Source of the DNA: a virus
DNA length: 36,227 nt
Strand: one strand, 5' to 3'
Virus record (IMG/VR): IMGVR_UViG_3300009703_000047
Location: 1-36,227 of that record
The first letter of the stretch is position 1. Each line of letters opens with the position of its first letter. A program made the translations under genes and the position numbers. The notes beneath the pieces are model-generated. The model made no database searches. It saw only the letters and a program-made list of their open reading frames with translations, and was not told where the DNA came from. Shown piece by piece: positions 6,533 through 13,364 of the stretch.

Positions 6533-8632
6533 TTAACCTCCTACCTCTGTAAATGCAACTCCACTTCTTGTGGCAATAAAGTTAAGAGTTACAAAGTTAA
6601 TTGAACGAGCAGGTCTGACAAAGATATCAGCAACAAACTCATTTCTATCTATTACTGAAGCTGTGTTATTTGTAGAATCTGCAATAACATTAAATGCTGA
6701 TATTCCTCTTCTACCTTGAATATCTCTCAAGAAAGGTTCTACAAGATTTCTAAATTGTGCTCTTGTAAATTCATCATTGAATTCAAAGAGTTGAAACTTA
6801 GCTGCAGTTGCGATAGATTTTTCTAATAATAAGAATAATCTTCTTACGTTTATTCTATCAAATGCGCTTGGTGTTGATAATGCAGTTTTATCTCCGAATA
6901 GAACAACACCTTGACCTGGAAAGTTTACAACTGGGTTAATTCTTGCTCTATATAAATCATCTCTTTGAGATTGATTTGGATTAAATGCTAACTTAATCGC
7001 ACCTCTTATGTTTCCTCTATTGAAACCTGCAGGTGAGAAAAATGCATCAGCAATTTGATCTGTAAATGCACAAAGTCCAGCGACATCAGCATTTAATGGT
7101 ACAAATCTAAATACATCATTGTATTTGTCGTACATATATTTGTAACCACTATCAAATACAACATATGAAGATGATGGGCATAAATCAAATGCTGTTTTAA
7201 CATTTGAACTTTGTGTTATATTACTTGCAACTCCAACAACGGCAGAACGATATGGTGATACAAATGCAACACAATCTCTACGTTTCTCTACTAATTTTGT
7301 TATCATTGTTACATGAGTGTCTTGTCCACTAGATGAGTCTGTAACTGCACTTGATGAACCACCTATAACTAAGTTAATGTCAATTGACTCTTGGTCATCA
7401 AATTTATCATATGCAGTTTCAATTTCTCCAGCTGTTACTGCGTAATCATCAGCACCACTTTGAAGATTAGTTGCTGTAGGTGAAGTTAAATCAGAATATG
7501 CGGCTGTGCCTGTTTCTAATGTGATATTATCATTTTGATCGACACTACCTGCGGCCGATGAATCCATAACGATATTATCTCCATTGTCTGTTCCAGCACC
7601 ATCTGTTCCATCTATGATGATAGAACCTGAACCTCCATCAATATCTGTTCCAAAATTAGTTCCACCTGTATTATGGTCCATCCAAAAAACAAATTCAGAT
7701 TGTCTATAAATTACATCTGGGTAATATATTGAGTCACCTTGTGGCGACTTTGCATTTGGATTAACTGAAAGAGAAGCAAAAGTTTCTAATATAGCATTTG
7801 TTCTTTGACCATTAGCATCTACTGAAAATCCATTTATTTTTCCGAGTCTATCATAAACTACGATATGAATTTCGTCTAATGTTCCTCTGTTATTTTGTGT
7901 TGCAAAAGATGATGTGCCTGGAGCTGCATCAAATAAATCATAGAATCTCCATCTTCTTCTGACATTAGTGCCTGAAGCAACTGTTGATTGCAATCCACCG
8001 CCGTTAGGGTCATCTTTTAATTTTATTGTTAGTGTTGGTGTACCTGTTGAAACGGCGGTTACTTCGTATTCACTACCATCTGTTTCACCAAAATTTACTA
8101 TATCTCCAACATTGAAACCTGTTGCAGATGTAATTGAAATTACTGTTTGTCCTACTGCTTCTTCAGCAGAGGTTGTTGTCTTTGCAGTTTCTTCATATGC
8201 AGTTGAACTTGCACAAATTGAAACTCCTAATCCATTTCCGTGTGTTCCAGCACTTCTTGCTGCCCACTCACCAACTGAACCTTGACCCTCTGAAAAACTT
8301 TCTAGATAATGATCTGTATCTCTAATTAATAAACCTGTACTACCAGATGCAACTGCGTTAGTCACACCAGACTCTATACGAACAACTCTTAATGCATTAG
8401 AGTATTGTAAAAAGTTAGCTGCAGAAAACCAATTTTCGTATGAGTTATTTGTAGATTGGGGTTTACCAAATGTTTTTACTAAGTCCTCTTCAGAAGTGAT
8501 GTTAACTACTGTACCCACAGGTCCTTTTTCAAAGGCAGCTGCAATGGCACCAATTGATGTTGCAACAGCTGGAACTACATTAGTTAAATCTATTTCTTTT
8601 ACCTGAACACCAGGTGAGACCAAAAATGCCAT
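6533..8632 (-). CDS. 18: Contractile tail sheath protein gp18
   Basis: This is the T4-type sheath subunit, which contracts to drive the tube into the cell. The 699-residue product (T4: 659) starts with the conserved FLVSPGVQVKEIDLTN and ends with the sheath core (AFDRINVRRLFLLLEKSIA, then FNVIADSTNN and RPARSINFVTLNFIATRSG). Residues about 330-385 form an insertion in the variable middle part that holds one copy of the window's repeated module (IIIDGTDGAGTDNGDNIVMD), followed by a second, weaker strand pair. In T4 the middle domains face outward, so the insertion is probably exposed; this is inference. GAGGAGA precedes the ATG, and an exact late octamer lies at 8665-8672. Confidence 0.97.
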   Translation of the reverse strand: MAFLVSPGVQVKEIDLTNVVPAVATSIGAIAAAFEKGPVGTVVNITSEEDLVKTFGKPQSTNNSYENWFSAANFLQYSNALRVVRIESGVTNAVASGSTGLLIRDTDHYLESFSEGQGSVGEWAARSAGTHGNGLGVSICASSTAYEETAKTTTSAEEAVGQTVISITSATGFNVGDIVNFGETDGSEYEVTAVSTGTPTLTIKLKDDPNGGGLQSTVASGTNVRRRWRFYDLFDAAPGTSSFATQNNRGTLDEIHIVVYDRLGKINGFSVDANGQRTNAILETFASLSVNPNAKSPQGDSIYYPDVIYRQSEFVFWMDHNTGGTNFGTDIDGGSGSIIIDGTDGAGTDNGDNIVMDSSAAGSVDQNDNITLETGTAAYSDLTSPTATNLQSGADDYAVTAGEIETAYDKFDDQESIDINLVIGGSSSAVTDSSSGQDTHVTMITKLVEKRRDCVAFVSPYRSAVVGVASNITQSSNVKTAFDLCPSSSYVVFDSGYKYMYDKYNDVFRFVPLNADVAGLCAFTDQIADAFFSPAGFNRGNIRGAIKLAFNPNQSQRDDLYRARINPVVNFPGQGVVLFGDKTALSTPSAFDRINVRRLFLLLEKSIATAAKFQLFEFNDEFTRAQFRNLVEPFLRDIQGRRGISAFNVIADSTNNTASVIDRNEFVADIFVRPARSINFVTLNFIATRSGVAFTEVGG
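7562..7622 (-). repeat. DGTD module copy in sheath gp18
   Basis: This segment encodes IIDGTDGAGTDNGDNIVMD, one copy of the dispersed hLDGTDxSSTNAGDxIhLE module. It lies in the variable central part of the sheath, between conserved N- and C-terminal sheath blocks. The Asp/Gly/Asn-rich turn is flanked by short hydrophobic strands. Confidence 0.75.
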
Positions 8633-8664
8633 TGTTTTCTCCTCAAGAATGTATGTTTTTATAT

Positions 8665-8672
8665 TATTTATA
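8665..8672 (-). promoter_or_regulatory. T4-type late promoter for gp18-gp19
   Basis: An exact minus-strand TATAAATA lies 33 bases before the gp18 ATG, with a predicted transcript start near 8659. It stands back to back with a plus-strand octamer at 8716-8723 in the 96-base divergent gap between gp18 and the HNH-like gene. Confidence 0.85.
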
Positions 8673-8715
8673 AATTTTAATATTTGAAATCAATGGTTTT
8701 ATATACCATTAGTCA

Positions 8716-8723
8716 TATAAATA
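8716..8723 (+). promoter_or_regulatory. T4-type late promoter for the HNH-like gene
   Basis: An exact plus-strand TATAAATA lies five bases before the ATG at 8729. With T4 late-promoter spacing the RNA would begin at or next to that ATG, giving a leaderless or nearly leaderless message. An alternative is that the motif is chance and the gene starts further upstream (TTG 8684 or ATG 8693). Confidence 0.6.
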
Positions 8724-8728
8724 ATCGT

Positions 8729-9028
8729 ATGGAAACACATTACCAAAAATATAAAGAAACTATTAAAAAAGTAGCTCGTAGACATTACAATAAAAGGGGG
8801 TCTTGGTTAAACAAAACCTTGGCAAATAAATCTTGTAGTTATTGTGGTGAAAGCGAAACTGTGTGTTTAAAATTCCATCCTCATGATTCTGATATTCGTA
8901 AACAATCAAAGAGAGTTGGAATTAATGAAGAAAGCAGAAAAGAGATAAATGAACTTATTAATAATTGTAAAGTTGTGTGTTCAAACTGTTGGATAAAGTT
9001 AGATAATGATCTTATTGAAATTATTTAA
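8729..9028 (+). CDS. HNH-like zinc-binding protein, possibly inactive homing endonuclease
   Basis: The product has 99 residues from the ATG at 8729; in-frame ATG 8693 or TTG 8684 would add 12 or 15. Two zinc-type Cys pairs are visible, CSYC (36-39) and CSNC (84-87), spaced as in phage HNH endonucleases. FHPHD (49-53) stands where the first catalytic His block normally lies, and an Asn (93) follows the second pair. The usual C-x-x-C-H ending is here C-S-N-C-W, so one expected His is missing and nuclease activity is doubtful. The N-terminus is basic (KKVARRHYNKRG), consistent with DNA binding. It lies on the opposite strand between gp18 and gp17, next to the BMP cargo gene, a typical place for a homing-type insertion. 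No good ribosome binding site was seen before any candidate start. Confidence 0.65.
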   Translation: METHYQKYKETIKKVARRHYNKRGSWLNKTLANKSCSYCGESETVCLKFHPHDSDIRKQSKRVGINEESRKEINELINNCKVVCSNCWIKLDNDLIEII

Positions 9029-9031
9029 AAA

Positions 9032-9104
9032 CATAAGTTTACTCCTAGTATAAATAAGAAGATTTATCAATTCAAACTTATTTACATAAAGGAGCAAACT
9101 TATG
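9032..9104 (+). promoter_or_regulatory. RBS-masking hairpin upstream of BMP gene
   Basis: CATAAGTTTACTCC (9032-9045) is the reverse complement of GGAGCAAACTTATG (9091-9104) at 13 of 14 positions, and 9046/9090 add one more pair. The downstream arm contains the core of the ribosome binding site (AAAGGAG, 9088-9094) and the start codon (9102-9104). Read-through RNA from the HNH gene would bury both. RNA begun at the late promoter inside the loop would leave them free. CAAACTTAT also occurs at 9073-9081, so an alternative pairing exists that would free the start site. Confidence 0.7.
9049..9056 (+). promoter_or_regulatory. T4-type late promoter for the BMP gene
   Basis: An exact plus-strand TATAAATA lies 45 bases before the BMP ATG. 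The predicted start of transcription, near 9062, falls inside the loop of the inverted repeat 9032-9104. RNA from this promoter therefore lacks the upstream arm that would otherwise mask the ribosome binding site. Confidence 0.8.
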
Positions 9105-10112
9105 AAATCATTATTTATAAACAGAAGAGAGTTCAGCGTGGGTAGTGCGGCCGCAATAGCTGCATTAACATCATTACCTACATTTGCTGGTACAAAAATA
9201 AAAGTTGCTGGAATTTATACAGTTCCAACTCAACAAAAATGGGTAGCAAGATTACATCTCGCTTTAGATGCAGCTGCAAAAAGAGGTGAGATAGAATATG
9301 TGTATTCAGAAAGCACAGCAAATACTGATTATGTAAGAGTCATGAGAGAATATTGTTCTCAAGGGGTTCAGTTAATAGTTGGAGAAGCATTTGGTATTAG
9401 TAAAGAAGCCAGAAAAGTTGCTGACGATTATCCACAAATAGCATTTCTAATGGGTGACCCATTTAAACCTCACGGAACTAATTTCTCAGTATTTGATAAC
9501 TACATACATGAACCTTGTTATCTAATGGGTATTCTTGCAGGTCATATGACTAAAACAAATAAAATTGGAATGGTCGGTGGTTATGCTATCGGTGAAGTTA
9601 ACAGATTGTTCCATGCGTTTATGGATGGCTCTAGGTCTGTAAATTCAGATGTTCAATTTAAAGTAACATTTATTGGTTCTTGGTATGACCCACCGAAAGC
9701 AAAAGAAGCAACATTTGCACAAATAGAATCAGGTTGTGATATAATGTATGCAGAAAGAGCTGGAGTTGTTGACGCTTGTAGAGAAAAAGGTATTCTCGCA
9801 TTTGGAAATGTTAACGATATGAATAAAGAAGAAAATGGAACAGATGTTGTTGTTACATCAGCATTATGGCATATGGAAGATGCGATTAATCACGCAATAG
9901 ACAGAGTTAAGTCTGGTACATTCTCCTCTGAAGAATATCACGATTGGACAATGATGGCAAAAGGTGGAGCATCACTTGCACCTTATTATGAATTTGCAAA
10001 TAGAGGTGTAGTTGCCACGGTTAAATCTAAAATTGCAGCTTTAGCAGAAGATATTAAATCTGGTAAGTTTGTTGTGATTATAGATGACACAGAACCTAAA
10101 TCTACATTTTAA
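9102..10112 (+). CDS. BMP-family (PnrA-like) solute-binding protein with Tat signal
   Basis: This 336-residue protein resembles the BMP/PnrA-like family of periplasmic substrate-binding proteins of ABC importers, several of which bind nucleosides; the ligand here is not known. The N-terminus carries a twin-arginine signal (NRREFSVG, residues 7-14), a hydrophobic stretch to about residue 24 and a likely cleavage after PTFA (29). No lipobox Cys is seen. Family features are KVAGIYTVPTQQKWVARLH at 34-52, QLIVGEAFGISKEA, the FSVFDNYIHEPCYLMGILAGHMTKT hinge region split across 118-142, and KIGMVGGYAIGEVNR. The gene looks intact. It has AAAGGAG seven bases before the ATG and its own late promoter and hairpin. 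It lies between gp17 and gp18, which are adjacent in T4, so it is an acquired cargo gene, probably of host origin. It has no permease or ATPase neighbours and would need host partners. Confidence 0.9.
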   Translation: MKSLFINRREFSVGSAAAIAALTSLPTFAGTKIKVAGIYTVPTQQKWVARLHLALDAAAKRGEIEYVYSESTANTDYVRVMREYCSQGVQLIVGEAFGISKEARKVADDYPQIAFLMGDPFKPHGTNFSVFDNYIHEPCYLMGILAGHMTKTNKIGMVGGYAIGEVNRLFHAFMDGSRSVNSDVQFKVTFIGSWYDPPKAKEATFAQIESGCDIMYAERAGVVDACREKGILAFGNVNDMNKEENGTDVVVTSALWHMEDAINHAIDRVKSGTFSSEEYHDWTMMAKGGASLAPYYEFANRGVVATVKSKIAALAEDIKSGKFVVIIDDTEPKSTF

Positions 10113-10120
10113 ATAAAATA

Positions 10121-10169
10121 ATTAGAGAGATTTCGTTAACCATAATTTGTCTAGCCAAATCTCTCTAAT
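10121..10169. terminator. Perfect 13-bp inverted repeat at convergent gene ends
   Basis: ATTAGAGAGATTT (10121-10133) and AAATCTCTCTAAT (10157-10169) form a perfect 13-bp stem with a 23-base loop. It lies just after the BMP stop and overlaps the last codons of the minus-strand gene that ends at 10122. On the minus strand it is followed by a T-rich stretch (TTATTTTATTT). It could end both converging transcripts or protect their 3' ends. The stem is AT-rich and lacks a clean U run, so termination strength is uncertain. Confidence 0.6.
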
Positions 10170-10757
10170 ATCTTTAACTTTATCATGGTTGGTATCTTCT
10201 ATATTTAAATATTCACAAATTTTATCTAGTTGTGTCAACCATTTTTTAGAATAATAAACTAAACTCATATCCACAGTAAAATAATCATCATGTTTAGGTA
10301 AAGGTACTTGTTTTAAACAATCCTCTCTTATCGACTCTCCATTTATTAAATACAAACTAGGTTTAACATAATTATCTACAAAGTGGAGAATTAGAGGCCA
10401 TCTTTTTTTTATTTGTAAAAGTTTAGGATTATATTTTTCTACATCTAAAAGTTCTACATTGTTATGTTTAATACTGTGAAGTATATCAAAATATTCTTCT
10501 GTAAAAAATGTATCTGTATTTTTATTACATAAAAAGTTTTTATTCCCACCTTCCCAATGTTCTTTTTTTGAGTGGGATTTAATTATGTATTCGTAAACAT
10601 CTCCGTCATAATGTTCGTTCAGATGAAAATCTTTTGACATTGATAAACATTGTATTAAAAAGTTTCCACCTGCACCATTAGAAAAATGCACACCTACAAC
10701 ATTACCAATCAGTTTCGTAAGTTCTGACAACTGGGTTCCATTTTGTGCCGTATTCAT
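10122..10757 (-). CDS. Unknown protein downstream of gp17
   Basis: This 211-residue protein is not recognised with confidence. I prefer the ATG at 10757 to the TTG at 10772 because GGGGAG stands seven bases before it, inside the gp17 coding region; the overlap with gp17 is 56 bases. Near the N-terminus is a hydrophobic strand followed by a Gly-rich loop (VVGVHFSNGAGGNFL, about residues 20-34) that recalls phosphate-binding loops of sulfotransferase-like enzymes, but no further family motif was seen. The rest is basic and rich in aromatic residues. It ends the gp13-to-gp17 operon, and its 3' end forms half of the inverted repeat at 10121-10169. Confidence 0.75.
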   Translation of the reverse strand: MNTAQNGTQLSELTKLIGNVVGVHFSNGAGGNFLIQCLSMSKDFHLNEHYDGDVYEYIIKSHSKKEHWEGGNKNFLCNKNTDTFFTEEYFDILHSIKHNNVELLDVEKYNPKLLQIKKRWPLILHFVDNYVKPSLYLINGESIREDCLKQVPLPKHDDYFTVDMSLVYYSKKWLTQLDKICEYLNIEDTNHDKVKDIREIWLDKLWLTKSL

Positions 10758-12345
10758 CAACCATCTCCCCAATATTTTCTTCTTCTAAACCATTAACAAC
10801 AAATCCAAAAGGAGCCATGTCTTGTTCTAATTGATTTTGTTGTTCACTATACATTTTCTGTCTAATATTTAAATCAGTTAATTCTTTAAAATAAGTTTGA
10901 TCTGTCGCCCAAGCAAAAATAACACAACACATAACTAAATCATCATTTGCACCTTCCTCTGCTCTCCATTGATTTCCAAATGAAACAAATGTAGAAAACT
11001 CATTTATTAAATCAAAATCTTGTACTAATAATTTATCTGTTTCTAATATCTGTTTTAAATTAGAACACCCAACAGATTTAACAGTTTTTGTTGTCCTCAC
11101 ACCTAATTGTGCTTTTCCACCAGAGTAACCTCCACCCATAATCTGACCTGCACGACCACGCATATAACACATTACTATATTATCATATTCTAAATCAAAA
11201 TGCAAGTTATTTGCAACTTGTTCACCTATGTCATTAACCTCTATTAAAACATATGCATTATTATAAGCCTTTGCTACATCATGAATTTTATGAGGGAACA
11301 TCAAAGGTTTTAATTCATTATCTTTAAATGTTGCTACTATTTTATATGGTATTTCTGTAACATCAAAAACAATGTATGCAGAGTTATCATTTTTAGTTCC
11401 TCTGGCAACATCTGCCGTTAACATATATGTTTTATCTTTTTGTGGTTTTTCATAAACCGATAATCCAGCATATTGTTCTATTGGAGTTTTATATGCCATA
11501 CTTCTCAATTTACTCGCATTGATAAGTGTGTTTGTAGAACCTAAAAATTCACACTCAAATTCTGAATTAAATTGTTGTTGACTTGTATTTCTTATCGTTT
11601 CTTCTTTCCATTTCTCATCACGACCTGGCACTTCTGTCCAATGAACCTCAATAGGAACATAACTATTTCTTTTATGTTCTGCATCTGTCCATATTTTGTA
11701 AAACATATTCATACCATGAGGTGTAGATACAATAATAACTTTTGTAGATTTACCAGAAGTTATTGTAGGATAAACTGAACTAAAAAATTGTTCAGCAATA
11801 GTAGGTGGAACGAAAGCAAACTCATCTAAAAATATAACATTAAAAGAACCACCACGAATAGCAGAAGCAGAAGTTGAGGCCGCAAGTATTTTAGAACCAT
11901 TTTCTATCTCTAATGATCCTTTATTCCAAGACAAGATTCCTTGTTGTAACCAAGTTGGAAGATTTTCATATGCAAGTTGCAATCTACCTAATATATCTCT
12001 TGCAGTTGCAGCTTTGTTTGCTAGTATGGCTATATTTACATTTGGATTAAATAATGCATAATGAAGTAAGTACGCTATCATTATTGTTGATTTACCAGAT
12101 TGTCTAGGTAATTTGCAAATAGTAAAACGATTCTTATGAAATGTACCAATCATATCTTTTTGAAAATTATACATTCTAAAAGGAACAAGACCCTCATCTA
12201 ATGAAACAATTTTCATATAATTTTCTACAAAATATAAAGGATTATCCATACACTTTTTATACTCTGTAATGTTTTGTTTTGTAAACTCTACAGCTGTGTT
12301 TGCTTTTTTAAGATTTGGATTTCCTAGATATTGTGCGTTTGCCAT
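10702..12345 (-). CDS. 17: Terminase large subunit gp17
   Basis: This is the packaging motor ATPase and headful nuclease. The 547-residue product (ATG at 12345) has Walker A LPRQSGKST (79-87), Walker B NVIFLDEF (169-176), the coupling motif VSTPHG (206-211) and the RNase-H-like nuclease start MLTADVARG (308-316, Asp312). T4 gp17 is 610 residues. A TTG four codons upstream is in frame, but GAGGAA fits the ATG at 12345. That start lies one base after the stop of the nuclease gene. The 3' end overlaps the unknown gene that follows. The preserved motor and nuclease motifs indicate an active enzyme. Confidence 0.97.
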   Translation of the reverse strand: MANAQYLGNPNLKKANTAVEFTKQNITEYKKCMDNPLYFVENYMKIVSLDEGLVPFRMYNFQKDMIGTFHKNRFTICKLPRQSGKSTIMIAYLLHYALFNPNVNIAILANKAATARDILGRLQLAYENLPTWLQQGILSWNKGSLEIENGSKILAASTSASAIRGGSFNVIFLDEFAFVPPTIAEQFFSSVYPTITSGKSTKVIIVSTPHGMNMFYKIWTDAEHKRNSYVPIEVHWTEVPGRDEKWKEETIRNTSQQQFNSEFECEFLGSTNTLINASKLRSMAYKTPIEQYAGLSVYEKPQKDKTYMLTADVARGTKNDNSAYIVFDVTEIPYKIVATFKDNELKPLMFPHKIHDVAKAYNNAYVLIEVNDIGEQVANNLHFDLEYDNIVMCYMRGRAGQIMGGGYSGGKAQLGVRTTKTVKSVGCSNLKQILETDKLLVQDFDLINEFSTFVSFGNQWRAEEGANDDLVMCCVIFAWATDQTYFKELTDLNIRQKMYSEQQNQLEQDMAPFGFVVNGLEEENIGEMVDEYGTKWNPVVRTYETDW

Positions 12346-12346
12346 T

Positions 12347-12769
12347 TTATTCCTCAAAAGATTGAATTGTATGCAATCCTAATTTTGCTCTATTTTTTAA
12401 ATGTGCTTCTTTTATATCTTTTTTAGATTGACCTTCATATCTAACTGCATGATTTTCCTCTACCATTCTCTCATTAATATTTGTGTCAAATGCCCACAAC
12501 TCACCTAATATTCTTCCAAACTTTCCTTTAGCATCATATGTTTTTGTTTTTAAAACAATATTACCTGCTGATAAATATCTTTCCAAATATTCTTTAGCTG
12601 CAAATCCATATATCTTCTCTATGTCATCTGAAGTTCTAGATTCTGGTGTGTCAATCCCATAAAGTCTAACTCTCTCATCACGCAACCATACACCAAATCC
12701 TAAATCTATATCTACATCTACAGTATCACCATCAACAACTTTTACTACTTTACATTGATATTCGTACAT
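12347..12769 (-). CDS. Staphylococcal-type (thermonuclease-like) nuclease
   Basis: This 140-residue protein of the SNase family is expected to cut DNA or RNA with Ca2+. Visible family signatures are VKVVDGDTVDVDID (9-22, metal-binding Asp), RLYGIDTPESR (35-45, with Arg35 and Glu43 in the catalytic positions) and DAKGKFGRILGE (79-90, second catalytic Arg86). No signal peptide is seen, so it probably acts inside the cell. GAGGAGA precedes the ATG. It overlaps the glutaredoxin gene by 20 bases and ends one base before gp17. That placement suggests a role linked to packaging or host DNA breakdown, though this is not shown. Confidence 0.9.
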   Translation of the reverse strand: MYEYQCKVVKVVDGDTVDVDIDLGFGVWLRDERVRLYGIDTPESRTSDDIEKIYGFAAKEYLERYLSAGNIVLKTKTYDAKGKFGRILGELWAFDTNINERMVEENHAVRYEGQSKKDIKEAHLKNRAKLGLHTIQSFEE

Positions 12770-12995
12770 TTGTTTTCTCCTCTAAATAAGTTACTAAATC
12801 TTGATAACCACCAATTCTAACTCCACTTTTAAAAATTTGTGGAATAGTTTTTATGCCAGGAGCTTTAGATTTTAATTCTTCTCGCAAAAGTTTTTGGTTT
12901 ATATCATAGTCATTATATTCTATGCCTTCTTTAAATAACAATTCTTTTGCTTTATTGCACCAAACACAATCTGGTCTAGTATAAATATCAAACAC
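12750..12995 (-). CDS. Glutaredoxin-like thiol oxidoreductase
   Basis: This glutaredoxin-fold protein of about 81 residues has the redox motif DCVWC near the N-terminus (Cys10 and Cys13 from the preferred start), the cis-Pro loop KTIPQIF and the C-terminal IGGYQDL block that binds glutathione in the family. Typical motifs are CPYC or CPWC, so Val in the second place is a variation. Two starts are possible. TTG at 13016 adds seven residues. GTG at 12995 is preferred because AGAGG lies eight bases upstream and the GTGTTTGA overlap with the previous stop suggests coupling. It may serve ribonucleotide reductase or keep phage enzymes reduced. Confidence 0.88.
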   Translation of the reverse strand: MFDIYTRPDCVWCNKAKELLFKEGIEYNDYDINQKLLREELKSKAPGIKTIPQIFKSGVRIGGYQDLVTYLEEKTNVRISM

Positions 12996-13269
12996 CTTCC
13001 ATACCTCTTCTCGCAAAAATTACTTTTCTATTGTTTTCTGCTACATCTGGGTCTTTGTTTTCCATACAACCTATTTCTAAAGTTACATAATTATCTTTTC
13101 CATATGTTTCTTCCAAATAGTTTTCTAACGCATAAGTCATATTTATTGCATTGTTTCCCAAATATCTTACACATTGAGTTGCTTTTGGAAATGCAATATG
13201 ATTTGTTGCTTTATATTGTAAACTATCACCATTTATTAAAACGGCTGCATATATCATCCACTCTAACAT
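12988..13269 (-). CDS. Unknown 93-residue protein
   Basis: I do not recognise this family. The protein begins with a hydrophobic stretch (MIYAAVLI, about 5-12) that is too short for a clear signal peptide. It has two Cys residues (QCVRYL and EIGCMEN) and a Tyr/Asn-rich centre. The start ATG overlaps the stop of the 31-residue ORF (TAATG), and its stop overlaps the glutaredoxin start, so it is translated as part of a coupled chain. Conserved paired Cys next to a glutaredoxin gene may be meaningful but is not evidence of function. Confidence 0.75.
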   Translation of the reverse strand: MLEWMIYAAVLINGDSLQYKATNHIAFPKATQCVRYLGNNAINMTYALENYLEETYGKDNYVTLEIGCMENKDPDVAENNRKVIFARRGMEGV

Positions 13270-13364
13270 TACTTTTTATCCTTTCTTTTTTTACGCTTCC
13301 TACAATGTATTCTAAGGTGTCTAAATAAATCATCACCTTGCATTGGCAAATGATCTCCTTGCAT
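13269..13364 (-). CDS. 31-residue basic small protein
   Basis: This short ORF starts at the ATG at 13364 and ends with TAA at 13269-13271. The start overlaps the gp16 stop as TAATG, and the stop overlaps the next ATG as TAATG, so it exactly fills the gap between the two genes. AAAGGAG stands six bases before the ATG. The product begins MQGDHLPMQGDDLF and ends in a very basic tail (CRKRKKRKDKK). The tail suggests nucleic-acid contact, and the place next to the terminase small subunit suggests a packaging link; both are inference. No family is recognised. Confidence 0.7.
   Translation of the reverse strand: MQGDHLPMQGDDLFRHLRIHCRKRKKRKDKK

Noticed and set aside
7968-8285. Long plus-strand open frame opposite gp18
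   Set aside because: It is fully antisense to a conserved sheath gene, has no ribosome site and no recognisable product. Similar frames opposite the fibre and baseplate genes were rejected for the same reason.
9112-9119. Minus-strand TATAAATA within the first codons of the BMP gene
   Set aside because: It encodes the ordinary LFIN residues of the signal peptide. An antisense start toward gp18 is possible, but a better placed octamer for gp18 already exists at 8665-8672.
12345-12357. TTG start for gp17 at 12357
   Set aside because: GAGGAA lies within the extra codons and is correctly spaced for the ATG at 12345.
12980-12987. Plus-strand TATAAATA inside the glutaredoxin gene
   Set aside because: It encodes part of the conserved DIYT strand on the minus strand, and no plus-strand gene follows. 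Chance occurrence is likely.
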